NCBI GenBank assembly: GCA_032622095.1
Contig: CP136069.1
Coordinates: 199,301,239-199,365,238 of the forward strand
Direction: 5' to 3'
Origin: Siphonodentalium dalli
Lineage: Eukaryota > Mollusca > Scaphopoda > Gadilida > Siphonodentaliidae
Length of the DNA: 64,000 nucleotides
Below are positions 34,411 to 45,420 of the stretch, in pieces. Below the pieces are notes generated by a model. It saw only the letters and a program-made list of their open reading frames with translations, made no database searches and was not told the origin of the DNA. The number at the start of each line of letters is the position of its first letter. Within the stretch, counting starts at the first letter, position 1. Position numbers and translations under genes: made by a program.

Positions 34411-34668
34411 AAAACTAACACCATTGAGTCCCATGTAACTATAACTCTCCCCAAGGCGGCTCATAATAACACCATTGAGTCCCATGTAACTATAACTCTC
34501 CCCAAGGCGGCTCATAATAACACCATTGAGTCCCATGTAACTATAACTCTCCCCAAGGCGGCTCATAATAACACCATTGAGTCCCATGTAACTATAACTC
34601 TCCCCAAGGCGGCTCATAATAACACCATTGAGTCCCATGTAACTATAACTCTCCCCAAGGCGGCTCAT
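34411..34668 (+). repeat. 51-bp tandem repeat, 5 near-identical copies
   Basis: The unit is AACACCATTGAGTCCCATGT, AACTATAACTCTCCCC, AAGGCGGCTCATAAT. The copies are almost identical, so the expansion is recent. Both-strand ORFs here reflect the 3x17 length. Confidence 0.95.
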
Positions 34669-35034
34669 AATTGTCAGTCAATGACAGCGAGCTGTCATAT
34701 ATGAAGAAGAAGAGTCATATACAAGTATTTATGGACACATTTTGATTACGAGGACAAGAATGTGACCAGCATAAATTACTATATATGTGTATGATTTAAA
34801 GCTCAAAATCGCAATGGGATTTAACTCGGATACCATGATGTGCCAATTCACATCGGTGGTTAAAACATGGCTACATGTAGCCACGGATGGTTACATGGAA
34901 CCATGGTTAGTATATATAGTTGTAACCATGGTTACAGATGTAATTTTATAGATCCAGACCAATTTTTGCGAAGCCTATTTTTATTTATGTTGTAGTGTAT
35001 AAAATAACACGTTAGGAACAAGAAAGACGCGATT

Positions 35035-35245
35035 TAGTTTGGTATTGAGTATTTTCTATGCATTTATTTAATATATTTTGTTTGATATTGAGTTTTTTTT
35101 CTATGCATTTATTTAATATATTTTGTTTGGTATTGAGTTTTTTCTATGCATTTATTTAATATATTTTGCTTGATATTGAGTTTTTTCTATGCATTTATTT
35201 AATATATTTTGTTTGATATTGAGTTTTTTCTATGCATTTATTTCA
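35035..35245 (+). repeat. 43-bp tandem repeat, about 5 copies
   Basis: The unit is GATATTGAGTTTTTTCTATG, CATTTATTTAATATATTTTG, TTT. Confidence 0.9.
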
Positions 35246-35281
35246 TAAAGTATCGATATTTTAGAGTGACATCGAAAATAA

Positions 35282-35703
35282 TCTATTATATATTTTTGAA
35301 CTTCTGTCTGTGGGAATGTATGTATGTATGTATGCATGTATGTATGTATGCATGTATGTATGTATGTAAATAAGTATGTATGTAAGTATGTATGTATGTA
35401 TGTATATGTGTATGTATGTGTTATAGAAAACTGCTCGACAGATCCGACTAAAATTTGGTGTGTAGGCCTACTTTGATGCCGGGAACAATATGGGCCGATC
35501 CAATTTCACGTGCGACCTTATCCATGACCTTGACCTCACTCATATACGCTCATGAATACAGGCATGTTCTGGGCCGATCGAACAAGAGTTTTTTCTTTTT
35601 CCTAATACTTTTCAACGTTGTTCAGTATTGTTCATATTCTGCCCAGAAGGCGATCACAGAGAGATCCCTAAATAGCCCGGACGAAGTCGGGCACATCAGC
35701 TAG
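35282..35703 (+). mobile_element. Helitron-like nonautonomous element 1
   Basis: The 5' end is TCTATTATATATTTTTGAAC preceded by A (35281). The 3' end is CAGCTAG (CTAG 35700-35703) followed by T. About 10 nt before CTAG lies a hairpin, GCCCGGAC-GAA-GTCGGGC, with one bulged G. TC start, subterminal GC hairpin, CTRR end and insertion between A and T are the standard Helitron marks. A (TATG)n tract fills 35311-35415. There is no Rep/helicase gene, so it is nonautonomous. Confidence 0.8.
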
Positions 35704-35814
35704 TATAATATAAATATAAAAATAATATAATTGATCAAGTTCACATCATAGTTTGTTTTCAACATTGTTTCAACAGAACAAGGCTGAAAGCGATGATACA
35801 TTAGATTTGTGTTA

Positions 35815-35845
<31 letters not shown>
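35815..35845 (+). repeat. (GTT)n microsatellite
   Basis: A pure GTT run of about ten units. Confidence 0.95.
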
Positions 35846-35864
35846 GGGAACATGCGCTCTGACC

Positions 35865-36270
35865 ACTAAATGTGGCTGAATTGTTTCAATGTCGCATGGT
35901 ATCGTGCAAAAAGACACCGAGGATTTTCCAAATGTGCAAACAGTCACGCAGCAACAAACAGTCACGCAGCAACAAACAGTCACGCAGCAACAAACAGTCA
36001 CGCAGCATCTCACACAGTCACGCAGCAACAAACAGTCACGCAGCATCTCAAACAGTCACACAGCAACAAACAGTCACGCAGCAACAAACAGTCACGCAGC
36101 AACAAACAGTCACGCAGCATCTCAAACAGTCACGCAGCAACAAACAGTCACGCAGCATCTCAAACAGTCACACAGCAACAAACAGTCACGCAGCAACAAA
36201 CAGTCACGCAGCAACAAACAGTCACGCAGCATCTCAAACAGTCACGCAGCATCTCAAAGACTCATACAAA
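35865..36270 (+). repeat. 18/20-bp tandem repeat within a dispersed repeat
   Basis: After TGTCGCATGGTATCGTGC and AAAAAGACACCGAGGATTTT come about 17 units of CAGTCACGCAGCAACAAA (18 bp) or CAGTCACGCAGCATCTCAAA (20 bp) in irregular alternation. The entry sequence recurs inverted at about 38985-39000, where the tandem units are different. Three frames stay open through the array, an effect of short period rather than coding. Confidence 0.9.
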
Positions 36271-36395
36271 ATATATATAAAGTGATGTGAAACACTCCGG
36301 TAGGGTGATCATACAGTCACGCGGCATCTCAAAGACTCATACAAAATATATAAAGTGATGTGAAACACTCCGGTAGGGTGATCAAACAGAAATTG
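36265..36395 (+). repeat. Direct duplication, ~65 bp
   Basis: ACTCATACAAAATATATA, AAGTGATGTGAAACACTCCGG and TAGGGTGATCA occur twice in a row. A looser copy (AAATGATGTGAAACACTCTG) is at 45360-45390. Confidence 0.85.
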
Positions 36396-36462
36396 AGAAT
36401 AATCTTGCTCAAAGTAGTTATTTTTACAAGTATTTTATACAATTGACAACACACATGGGTTA

Positions 36463-36980
36463 TCTCTTCTATATATATATTTTGAGAACTCCTCTGTATG
36501 TCTGTCTGTCTGTTTGTCTGTTTGTCTGTCATTAATACAAATCTACGATTCTCGACCGATCGGGACGAAACTTGGTACGTGTGTGTAGTTTGGCCAGGCG
36601 GTGGTCGTTGTCGTATTGGCGAGTCCGTGCGACGCCCGTGCAGCGCATGCACAGACGAGATCTCGGAAACGGGTGGAGCTATCTACTTGAAATTTGCTAT
36701 GTGAATGTATCTTGCCCCGGATACGAATTTTATCGGGTCGCCGAGCCCGTACGACGCCAGCTTCGCGCATGCGCAGACGAGATCTCGGAAACGGGTGGAG
36801 CTATCGACTTGAAATTTGGTATGTGAATGTATCTTGCCCCGGATACGAATTTTATCGGGTCGCCGAGCCCGTGCGACGCCAGCTTCGCGCATGCGCAGAC
36901 CAGATCTCGGAAACGGGTGGAGCTATCGACTTGAAATTTGGTTTTTGAATAGCCCGGACAACGTCGGGCTCATCGGCTAG
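36463..36980 (+). mobile_element. Helitron-like nonautonomous element 2
   Basis: The 5' end is TCTCTTCTATATATATATTT preceded by A (36462), then a (TCTG)n-like tract, CTACGATTCTCGACCGATCG and GACGAAACTTGGTACGTG. The 3' end is GCCCGGACAACGTCGGGC, then TCATCGG and CTAG (36977-36980) followed by T. The terminal hairpin is the same as in element 1 except for the loop. A 122-bp unit (GAGATCTCGGAAACGGGTGG ... TATCGGGTCGCCGAGCCCGT) is repeated about 2.5 times inside. Confidence 0.8.
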
Positions 36981-37564
36981 TTCTTATATATTATAATTAA
37001 ATGAAGTCACTCTCAGTGGCGAGATCGTTTTCGTTGGTTTATCGCCTATTGTTGCGTCCAATCAATCAGTTTATTTCTCATAATCCAATACATAACATTG
37101 GTATGGAGATAATAATAGTTAAATACATATATATACAATATGTACATAGGTATATGTGAATTCCGGTTGACAAATGCTGTATTACATGTATACATTGCAT
37201 ACCCGTCATCGATACTTATATGTAACACTGTATCATGTATATCAAGATTGTAAATATATATATACTCAGATAATATGCCATTTACGGGGTATTCTTTTGT
37301 CTTTTTGATTACATAATGCCGCACAATTTTCTAAAGATGCCCCACAATTTTAAACAAAAGAAATTTCTCTTATAGCGACGAAATTTACATTTTTCATTAT
37401 TTTTCAAGAATTTTCCGTCCGCACTTGGCGGAAATGACACTGCGCATGATTACTACTTTCATTTTACTGATTTCCGCGTTATTTCGTAATTATATCACTT
37501 TACGAAATAACGGAAATCTTCGAAATGCCCCGTAATTCGAATGATTTCAATCTATCATCGCACA

Positions 37565-38745
37565 ACAGATAGATGTGTTACATTGTCATCATTGAGTAAA
37601 TCACTCATCAATATTGTATTAGGACGTCGACCAGTTAACATTGGTAACAATCTGCGCCGGGCATTAGTCATTTTTTTACACACGAGAAGGTAGTGAAATT
37701 CGTCACCAATTACCCTAGCATCGCATAATACGCAAGTGCGATCATCACGGTCGATATTGTTCCACCGTCACGTTTCTATTGGTAACTTGTGGTTACTAGT
37801 TCGGAATTTGCATAACAGTGTTCGGTTTTGGTCGCTAAGTACATCAAGATAAGGTTCAAAATCAAAGTCGTGTTTGAAAATTCGGTATATATCACCACGA
37901 CTTGTGTTGTTCATATCATGTTCCCAAGAATCTCTTTATTCGGAAATAAGGCAACATTTTATATATGATATACTAGCTGATCTACGTTGGTAACGTGACC
38001 TGCACACCATATATGCGGTTGATTACATTTGTCTAATAACTCGTGGATACAACTCAACCAGGGGGAAATATTTTCATCTTTTCCGTCATCGCATATCATT
38101 GACTGCGTTAAATTCAGTAGAATTTTTGGGAATCTTTCAGGTTCGCTATTTGTGACTTTGCACCAGTGTTTGGACATTCTGGTTTTAATCAATATACTTA
38201 AAGGCAATTTCCCACTTTCGCCATATATCATATAATGTGGGGTTGATGGTCGGAGACGAAGTATCTGCTTTAAGAATTTTCGTTGAACGCTTTCTAATAA
38301 ATCGTTATCACCGTATCCCCATACCTCGCAGCCATATAGAAGTATTGGTACAACGGTGTGCATCAAATAAGTCAAGCTGATTTCGTATTGAAAGGCAATG
38401 TTTGCGGGATTTTCCAATGATGGAATACATGGCCCCTGTGGCTTTGTCAACCAACATTTTTATCGCGGGCATGACAGAGCCAGATTTTGTAAATGTTATG
38501 CCCAGATAGTTGAAGTTGGTTACCACATCTAGTTTTTGTCCTTTGAAAATAAATTTCGTTTTCTTCGAGAGACTGCTTTTTGACATGTTAAGAATTATTT
38601 ATTTTTTTCACATTGACTGTTAATTTCCATTTGTCCCGAATCGAGAAGTAAATATTTACAATTGAGCGTAGTTCAGATGATGTTTTCTATGGAGTGGTAT
38701 GGTCAATTTCCTTGAGATTTTCGGCGATGTTAGTGGAATGCTACA
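37565..38745 (-). pseudogene. LINE reverse-transcriptase fragment, broken
   Basis: Read on the minus strand from about 38680, RT thumb-like segments appear: WKLTVNVKK, then FNYLGITFTKSG (38308-38586), then after a frameshift near 38390 PILLYGCEVWG and LESVQRKFLKQILRL (37959-38450). Downstream the frame goes on with stops at about 37967 and 37771 and carries CKFRTSNHKLPIE, a CVLC pair and GDEFHYLLVC, the zinc-knuckle-like C-terminus of many non-LTR retrotransposons. The catalytic FADD region is not visible, so the copy is 5'-truncated. It has at least one frameshift and several stops, so it is inactive. Probably a CR1/Jockey- or RTE-like clade; no finer placement is possible by eye. Confidence 0.85.
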
Positions 38746-38883
38746 GCTACATTCATCCAGATGGCATTGGGCCTGAATACTAACTTATCAGTTTCACGCA
38801 CCCAAACAAGTCCATAATATGTCTTTAATTATTATCACAATCATTATTTTTGAGGGAAATTTCTACGAAATTTGAATGGGTTT

Positions 38884-39060
38884 TCTACCCATGGGTGTTG
38901 AGGTCCTTCCTAGGTGACTTTGGTAGGTTTGTGGGTTCCTGTGTGACTTTTTGTAAGTTTGGGAGATCCTGTGTGTCTTTTTGCACAATACCATGCGACA
39001 ATGGCCAAATCACCCTTAAGCTGTCCCGATGAACTCTGTCAGATAGAATCTCCATTTTGC
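38884..39060 (-). repeat. Dispersed repeat related to 35865-36270
   Basis: The reverse complement has TGTCGCATGGTATTGTGC and AAAAAGACACACAGGAT. Internal GGTTCCTGTGTGACTTTTTG / GGAGATCCTGTGTGTCTTTTTG units repeat about 30 bp apart. It is the same host repeat as 35865-36270 with a different internal tandem. Confidence 0.7.
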
Positions 39061-39385
39061 CATCTGTGTGCATGATATAAGCCCGTTTCTTTCGTGGGAT
39101 CAGGTTTAGGATTAATTTGGCTAATCATGATGTCAAGTGTCGCTTACGGCCATATTAATAATTGATTAGCGTTTAACTGGCAAGACCAAAAGAACACAAA
39201 ACATGGCACAAGAAAACACATCGACACTATTCGCCCATACAATAGTGGTCATCAGAAATATATTTCTTTGTTGAATACTCCCCAATTAGGGAGTCGTGAA
39301 GTCATTGACACTAGCTGTGACCGATGTGAATACAATGGCAGAGAAGATATATTCTCGTCACTATTACCTATTATCGGCGTTAATT

Positions 39386-39492
39386 ATTTATTGAATTTAG
39401 ATCGAGTTTCACGCTGTCACAATGTTTGACAGGTTGATCAGCATCACTGAGAACGGCCACTGAAAACTTTAGGGAAAATATAAGACTTTGCT
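39386..39492 (+). repeat. Direct repeat R6, copy 1
   Basis: GATCGAGTTTCACGCTGTCAC, TTTGACAGGTTGATCAGC and AACTTTAGGGAAAATATAAG are repeated almost base for base at 40638-40744. A weak third copy is near 41580-41640. Confidence 0.9.
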
Positions 39493-39621
39493 TTGGTTAA
39501 ACAATATTTTATTTGAACTAAACAGAACAAAGGCACAAACAATACACATATATGACATACAATATAAATGTTCAACAGATGATCGGGCAACAAACTTTGA
39601 GGCTTTTGTTGAGTTCTATCC

Positions 39622-39720
39622 TCAGAAATAAATGTTATTTTATTATGTTACCTCAGGTATGTTGGAGTAGATGTAAATGTTATTTTATTATGTTACCTCA
39701 GATATGTTGGAGTGGGTACC
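39622..39720 (+). repeat. Local ~50-bp direct duplication
   Basis: AAATGTTATTTTATTATG, TTACCTCAGGTATGTTGG, AGT appears twice in succession. Confidence 0.9.
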
Positions 39721-40027
39721 ACTGGGATATAGCAGACGGGTTTGGGTTCTGTATGGTCCGAATAATAAAGTTTAGATGAAGGGAAATGAAAGGTGGTGCA
39801 GGAAGGGGCAACCGAACTTACCATTAACAGCAGGATAAAATGCATTTTGTCACACAGAAAGAAGAGAGAATTATACCATCTGAAATTTCTCAGCATTTTT
39901 CTTCTCAAGCCAATGAAAATCGAAATTCAAAACTCTGATTTAAGTTCATATATCCGTATAATATATCTCTATCGACCATATTTTAATTTGAGAATTAGAA
40001 GTTATTACGCGCGCCGCGTGTATACTA

Positions 40028-40222
40028 ATGTACAAATTCTTGTTTCGCCTGGGCGCTGGAGTTTACGCTGGGGTTTTTATTTATAGAAATGGGAATTTTT
40101 GCGACGGATATAAAGTCGAACTTCCCGACCAGGAGGCCGAGTCCGGTAAAAGGTGTAGTTGGGAATTTCAATTTCGTTTATTGTCCTTTATTATGTCAAT
40201 AATGTTGATTTTTGGTTTGTGA
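40028..40222 (+). CDS. Candidate small membrane protein, 64 codons (uncertain)
   Basis: The ORF starts ATG at 40028 and stops at TGA 40220-40222. It begins MYKFLFRLGAGVYAGVF, followed by YRN, a hydrophilic YKVELPDQEAESGKR stretch and a hydrophobic C-terminus (LLSFIMSIMLIFGL). The LGaGvYaGvf-x-N start resembles the N-terminus of small single-pass organellar proteins of the DUF4535/STMP1 kind, known from plants and animals. That resemblance is by eye and short. The ORF lies among duplicated repeat segments (39940-40010 recurs at 41400-41470), has no visible promoter, and could be chance or a decayed retrocopy. Confidence 0.25.
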   Translation: MYKFLFRLGAGVYAGVFIYRNGNFCDGYKVELPDQEAESGKRCSWEFQFRLLSFIMSIMLIFGL

Positions 40223-40637
40223 CAATCTATGTCAATTACAAATAAAAGGAATGAACAAGATAATTTGTAAGTCTTATATTTCAACTTGTATAGACATTTT
40301 TCGTTCTGCAGCCCACTGAGGGTTGTGGTCGGAGACGGCCGAGTTGGCCGCCGGTTCGTTAATTAGGTGCTGATTGTTATTGTTTTTTAACGGAATTCTG
40401 AGTTGGTCATTCGCGAAACCAATATATTTTATATTCTATAATTACAATCATGGGTATACAATATATGATCTTGAGCGCGTTACCATTTCTGACATTGGTT
40501 TTCTTGTTAGGCGTATAATAGCGGCCGCTGGGACATGATAATATAATTCTTATTGTTGTTTGGTATGTTCTTGTCTTAACGATGCCCAGGGGTGTTGATA
40601 TATGTTTTCCGTTGAGGGGGGTGTCCACGTTAAATTA

Positions 40638-40744
40638 GTTATTGAATTGAGATCGAGTTTCACGCTGTCACAATGTTTGACAGGTTGATCAGCATCACTG
40701 AGAGCGGCCACTGAAAACTTTAGGGAAAATATAAGACTTTGCGT
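40638..40744 (+). repeat. Direct repeat R6, copy 2
   Basis: Near-identical to 39386-39492 and 1252 bp away. No retroviral-type coding, primer-binding site or polypurine tract was seen between the copies, so these are not obviously LTRs. Confidence 0.85.
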
Positions 40745-40774
40745 TAAGTTTATATATCCGTATTAGAAAATACC

Positions 40775-40925
40775 ATTAATCTCTACTCTAGCTTCGCCCG
40801 TAGAGAGCCTCACACAGATAGAAGGATCTATTCCTGAGTGTCGCCTGTTCGTGTCTGTGTGGGGCACCATTCGGGTGTTCAGTAGATAATGCCACGAATC
40901 TCTACTCTAGCTTTGCCCGTATAGA
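40775..40925 (+). repeat. Repeat R2, two pieces
   Basis: TAATCTCTACTCTAGCTTCG and CCACGAATCTCTACTCTAGC, separated by GTGTCGCCTGTTCGTGTCTG and TGTGGGGC, match 1107-1185 and (inverted) 41335-41410. Confidence 0.65.
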
Positions 40926-41334
40926 GATGATACAAAACCGGGGAACTTTTTGATGTTCTGACCAGTTCTGACAGGGAACTTTATAACATTGAATAAACCA
41001 GGAAGGGAATAAATTTCTTTCTTAATAATTGTACCCCAATAACCTACTTCAGAATAGGGGGTGGTCCCAGCTCGATATTGCTAGTTTTTTGTGAGCTGAT
41101 ATCGCAATAAACATTGCATGAATTAATACCCTGCGTGGAGAATTCCATAATTGCAAGCGACGCAAAGCACAATTGCTCATAAAGTAATTTAAATCCGTCA
41201 ATTTTTAGTTGGGACCTTCATCTGAAGTGATATACACTATTCAGGAACAGGTATTAACTAAGAAACATATAATCTGCACTGCTTTTTTTCTCAATAATAT
41301 CCACTTCCCTGTCACAACATAAAAAAGTTTCCAT

Positions 41335-41470
41335 GTTTTATATACTGATGGAATATGATCCGTTCGGGCAAATCTATAATAGAGTACAGATTCATGGCAT
41401 GATCTAATATCCGTATAATATATATAGTTATCGACCATAATTTTAATTTGAGAATTAGAAGTTATAAGTC
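41335..41470 (-). repeat. Repeat R2 inverted, followed by duplicated segment
   Basis: The R2 match on the minus strand ends near 41408. Then ATATCCGTATAATATATA, TATCGACCATA and TTTGAGAATTAGAAGTTAT repeat the segment 39940-40010. Confidence 0.65.
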
Positions 41471-41835
41471 GTTTTAAATTTCGTGTCTTAGTGCATACAC
41501 GATTAGAGAGTTAAGTAGCGGCCTCTGGAAAATTAGAATATATGCATAGCACTTTATTTAAATTCGTCAATTTAAAAAAAATCACAGATTCATCAACACT
41601 ACTGATGAGAGCGGTCACTGATAAATGTTGGGAATATCATGGAACTGTTGAGTTGCGTCCATACATATCAGAATAATAGTTTTCCCAACATAGTTAGAAT
41701 TGCTACGTTTAATTTCGGGGTGGAAGTCTTCAAAAGATCGCCTATATATACATTTAACAATGAACGTTTATGAGTCCCTTCCCAATAATGTGAGGAATGC
41801 TAAAGAGCGTTTATAATTTGCAAATCTAAAAATTG

Positions 41836-41950
41836 TTTTGTTTATAATTCTTATCGTGCTGTCTTGTATGTTCTTGTGGCTGTATTCGCAGTGCTCAATG
41901 CCGTTGCTATGGGGTCTCTGTTGGGTAGGGGTGTCCACGTTAAATTTTCC
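41836..41950 (+). repeat. Diverged copy of 40538-40640
   Basis: TATAATTCTTAT, TATGTTCTTGT and GGGGTGTCCACGTTAAATT occur in both segments in the same order. With the R6 and 39940-40010 pairs this indicates an old ~1.3-kb tandem duplication of 39.4-40.7 kb, now diverged. Confidence 0.6.
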
Positions 41951-43484
41951 AAATTCACCTCCCCTTGAATTAGACCAAACTCTTATATTCGGAAAATTCA
42001 ATTTGCACCTACCCCACCCTTTGGGTTGGAACTTCCAACGGGTACCTCAAACTTTCCAAGCTGACACCCCACTAAGGTTTGAAAATTTACAACTGATGGT
42101 GATGGACATTTCAGACCAATATTTTGGTAGACTTATGCTGCTGTTGGTCTAAACAATACCCCCCCCCCACTAATTAATGGTCGGAAATTCAAACAATGAG
42201 AACAATTTTTTACCTATATGTGATGTAAAATTTCCAACTATAAATGTTGTGTCAGGCATGAAATTTACAACTATTGACAATTTGACTCACGGGACGAGAC
42301 CGATAACTCAAGCTGTTGTGGACCGAGAAGACTTGGTCTAGTGCAGTCACAGTGATAAGTTACTAACTGCGACGACGGGACAAAGAAACATATATTAGGT
42401 GAAAATAACTGTAGATCGTGAATCGATGGCAGGTGTCCCCAAACACTACTCTTACTAATCCCATCATTAGGAGTTCAAAGTTAGGTAAAAATAAACCGGT
42501 TGTGTCGTTTGATGTCCGACCGACTACCACGTGGACAGGTGGTCAGATACTATATGGGTATCTTGTCGCAGACGGCAGCCGGTCGCGCGTGTTGCGAAAC
42601 GGTAACTATCTGCTAAATGTGTAATATTGTGGCGTAATCACACAACATTACAAGATACGGGTGTAATTAGATTTAATTCTGAAACCCGTTATTATGTTAC
42701 GGACTATTGTTGGGTGAATAGCGACGAACACTCAAATGGACAAGTGACGATGGTCATTGATAGACCGCTATAGACTGACGATCAAAGCTGCCGACTTCTA
42801 ATGTGATTGTCGTGGACAATACGAACTGATTTGTATCAGACATAACTCCCAGTTTTTGATTCCTACTGTGCATAGACTGGGTGATCGATATCCACGTGCC
42901 ATACTACGATTATGTGCAGTGCTCTATCCATAGTTTTTACACTTACCAAAATTATCACATTTGCTGCAAAGGTAGCGGCACCACTGCAGTAACCCTTGTC
43001 GTATAGGAATCACTGAACTAAATGGTTTCCCATAGGCGACAGTGTTAACGTTTCGGCCAAATTCACCGAATTGAAGCCTGCAAGCCATACCAGTGATGTT
43101 TACCCAGCTAGATTGACACCAGTTGATCACGAAAATGCAAGAAAAATCATAGGTCATGTGTTTACTTTTTAAAATAAATCCCCAAGTCTACGACAGGGCT
43201 ATCTCACAGCCAAATTTGATCTGGAAAAACCCAGGACTACAGCAGCTAGTTAAATAAATTTCCCGCTCACAAAAATCCATTCCCACATTCATTCACCAGT
43301 TTAAATTATTTAGATATTATGTACAAATCAAATAAACGCGATGTCATCCTTTAATAACGTGTCGCATGTATCAGGTGAAGGTCATTCTTCAGTTACCTTC
43401 ACCTTTAGCATTCCACGGTGTACTCGCTCCCCGACTCTAGAACACATTTAGCTCCCTGATTCCTATAGCTGCAGCAGCCGATGT
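41951..43484. other. No recognised gene
   Basis: 41950-42150 has several CCAAATTCACCTCCCC-type C-rich phrases ending in a C run at 42161. From 42280 to 43380 the composition is mixed with short unrecognised ORFs (for example 42418-42624 +). No motif, repeat or splice pair could be supported. Confidence 0.4.
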
Positions 43485-43740
43485 TCTTGCAAAGTTTTAC
43501 CATACAAATTAGGTTGCTGTAAAACATTACCGCAAAGCCAAGTTCCTGCAAAATATACGGCGAATAATTTAGTTTGCTGCATTTTTTTACCATGCAAATT
43601 AGTTTGATGCAAATATTTATGCAATGTCATTTTTCTGGAAACTTGCAGCTAACAACTGTTTGCTTCAATTCAGTTAACAATTTGTTTGCTTCAATTTTTA
43701 CCGTGAAAATTTGGTTGCTGCAAACATTGCTGCAACTGAT
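43485..43740 (+). repeat. Degenerate short repeats around TTACC..GCAAATTAG
   Basis: TTTTACCATACAAATTAGG, TTTTTACCATGCAAATTAG and TTTTACCGTGAAAATTTGG, each followed by TTG(C/A)TGCAAA, recur at irregular 50-100-bp spacing. Confidence 0.6.
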
Positions 43741-44085
43741 TGAATGAATAACCATCAATGGTAGGTATATACCAGTGATAATATCACTAGTATATACCAA
43801 TGCACGAAAAACAAAGAGCGCAACTCAGTGCCATTTCTACATATGGTAAAAATGAAATAACCTTCATATGGCTATTCCCAAAGACAAAGGGAAACCAGTT
43901 GGTGATGTTACATATATTTTTATATTTATTTTAAAAGTGTTTGAAAAGAGAGATTTTCAATGAAAAAAACAAAAACAAAAACATTCACAACACCGCACTA
44001 AATTCATACTAATTTACTAATGTTCTAAAAATAGAAAAGTTTCTTAGCTGTCCCAGATCGTGGAAAACAATTAGGGAAATTAACT

Positions 44086-44600
44086 CACCCCTGGTCAAGA
44101 GGCCCTTTAATTTGCTATGATGCGGTTGGGTCCTGCTGAATTGTTGTGATGCTGTTATGGCAAACTGATGCTGTTAACAAAATATAATGTTATATATTTT
44201 TGTATTTGTCTGTTTCACGGTGTTCCTATAATCTGAACATATCAAGGGAATGCTATTATGCGTGTCAAACATTCAAAAACATTTATTACGAAATATATTT
44301 AATACTGGTTGTATTAGTTGTTGAAAATCGACTATAACCAAGATGGTTATTCACGTCGTTTTAGAAACACCAGTTTAGGAATTATATTTTTCCAAAATAT
44401 ATATGTTCTTGAATGTTTCATACACACACTAGTTGTTTTCTCAAATCGCTACGATTAGCCAAACGCCGTGAAAATGACAACTTTAGAAAACATAACAGTA
44501 CTTTCTCGTAACGGAATCAGTTTGCCCTACCAGCATCGTAGCAATTCAGCAGGACCCCAACATCAGAGCATATTAGCAGGATCACTTGACCAAGGGTGTA
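44086..44600. mobile_element. Family H TIR element, ~85-bp inverted ends
   Basis: The left arm CTCACCCCTGGTCAAGAGG ... GGGTCCTGCTGAATTG ... GGCAAACTGAT is mirrored by ATCAGTTTGCCCTACCAGC ... CAATTCAGCAGGACCCC ... CTTGACCAAGGGTG. The interior of about 340 bp is AT-rich and non-coding. A second copy of the ends, carrying a family E insert, is at 12590-12850. Confidence 0.8.
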
Positions 44601-44724
44601 AATATTTCCTATAGTGACACAAGTGACTCAAAATAAGTATTTCATACCCACGAATATACAAAGATATAATAATAGAAGAGGCACGCACCTGCCCATTCTT
44701 AACCCTCTCTATACGTGGATTAAA

Positions 44725-44965
44725 AGTCTCCCATTCAGTTATAAAAGTAGACATTGGAACGGTCTAGTATTCATTTGGAGGGATGTTAAGGAAACAAAAG
44801 CAAACGACAGAGAGAAAAACAGATAATACAAGAACAGAACATTTCATATTCATTGGTTGGAAATGTTTAGATAATAAGTTCGGTTGTTGAACATACTATC
44901 TAAACATTTCCTACAGGATCTATATATACTCGACAATGAATATTTAGTATAGATAGGGTTAAAGC
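44725..44965. repeat. Repeats R4 (inverted) and R66 in series
   Basis: GTCTCCCATTCAGTTATAA and TTCATTTGGAGGGATGTTAAG belong to R4. ACTATCTAAACATTTCC, CTCGACAATGAATATTTAG and TATAGATAGGGTTAA belong to R66. The same R4-R66 order is found at 50140-50310, so the two may be parts of one larger element. Confidence 0.65.
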
Positions 44966-45420
44966 CACATGGCGGTTTGCGCTCCAAAATACACATAATA
45001 TTATTCGCTTTTGAATTTTTCCCAGTATCGAAATAGTTCGATAACTATATCTGAAATACCTTTTCTATATGTATACGCGCATTATGTAACCCAAAAAGAC
45101 GCATTGAAGTAATGAAAAATACAACTGTAAATACGGTGTTTGGGTCCCAAACAAAAAACCGCCATTTGCGCGACATGGAATAGAAAAGAGCGTTCCGTGG
45201 TAGTCTATTCCCGATATGGTAGCAATAAAGAGCGTTTATCTGACTTCTGGCGAAAATGAAGCCGATATTTCAATAGTTCGTTTACTTATCGACCTATCGT
45301 ATCCGTCGCTCCAAATTACGTAGGAAAAAATTGATGGTTCGAATGAGCCATGTCCGTTTAAAATGATGTGAAACACTCTGCTGGGGTCATTGAGTATACA
45401 TAATATAAAGTATTTATTTT
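44966..45420 (-). repeat. Repeat R7 with AACGCTCTTTATT motifs
   Basis: GCGGTTTGCGCTCCAAAATA, CATAATATTATTCGC, AGAGCGTTCC and CAATAAAGAGCGTTTA match, inverted, 51380-51535 (CGCTCTTTATT, TGCGAATAGTATTAGGTG, GTGGAGCGCAAACC). Confidence 0.65.

Noticed and set aside
34384-36290. CRISPR-like regular repeats (51-bp and 18/20-bp units)
   Set aside because: There are no unique spacers; units are contiguous tandem copies in a eukaryotic context.
36572-36948. Overlapping 84-codon Arg/Cys-containing ORFs
   Set aside because: They are the 122-bp internal tandem of the second Helitron-like element read in shifted frames.
39386-40744. LTR retrotransposon suggested by the R6 direct repeats
   Set aside because: The repeats are only about 107 bp, lack TG..CA ends, and enclose no gag/pol coding, primer-binding site or polypurine tract.
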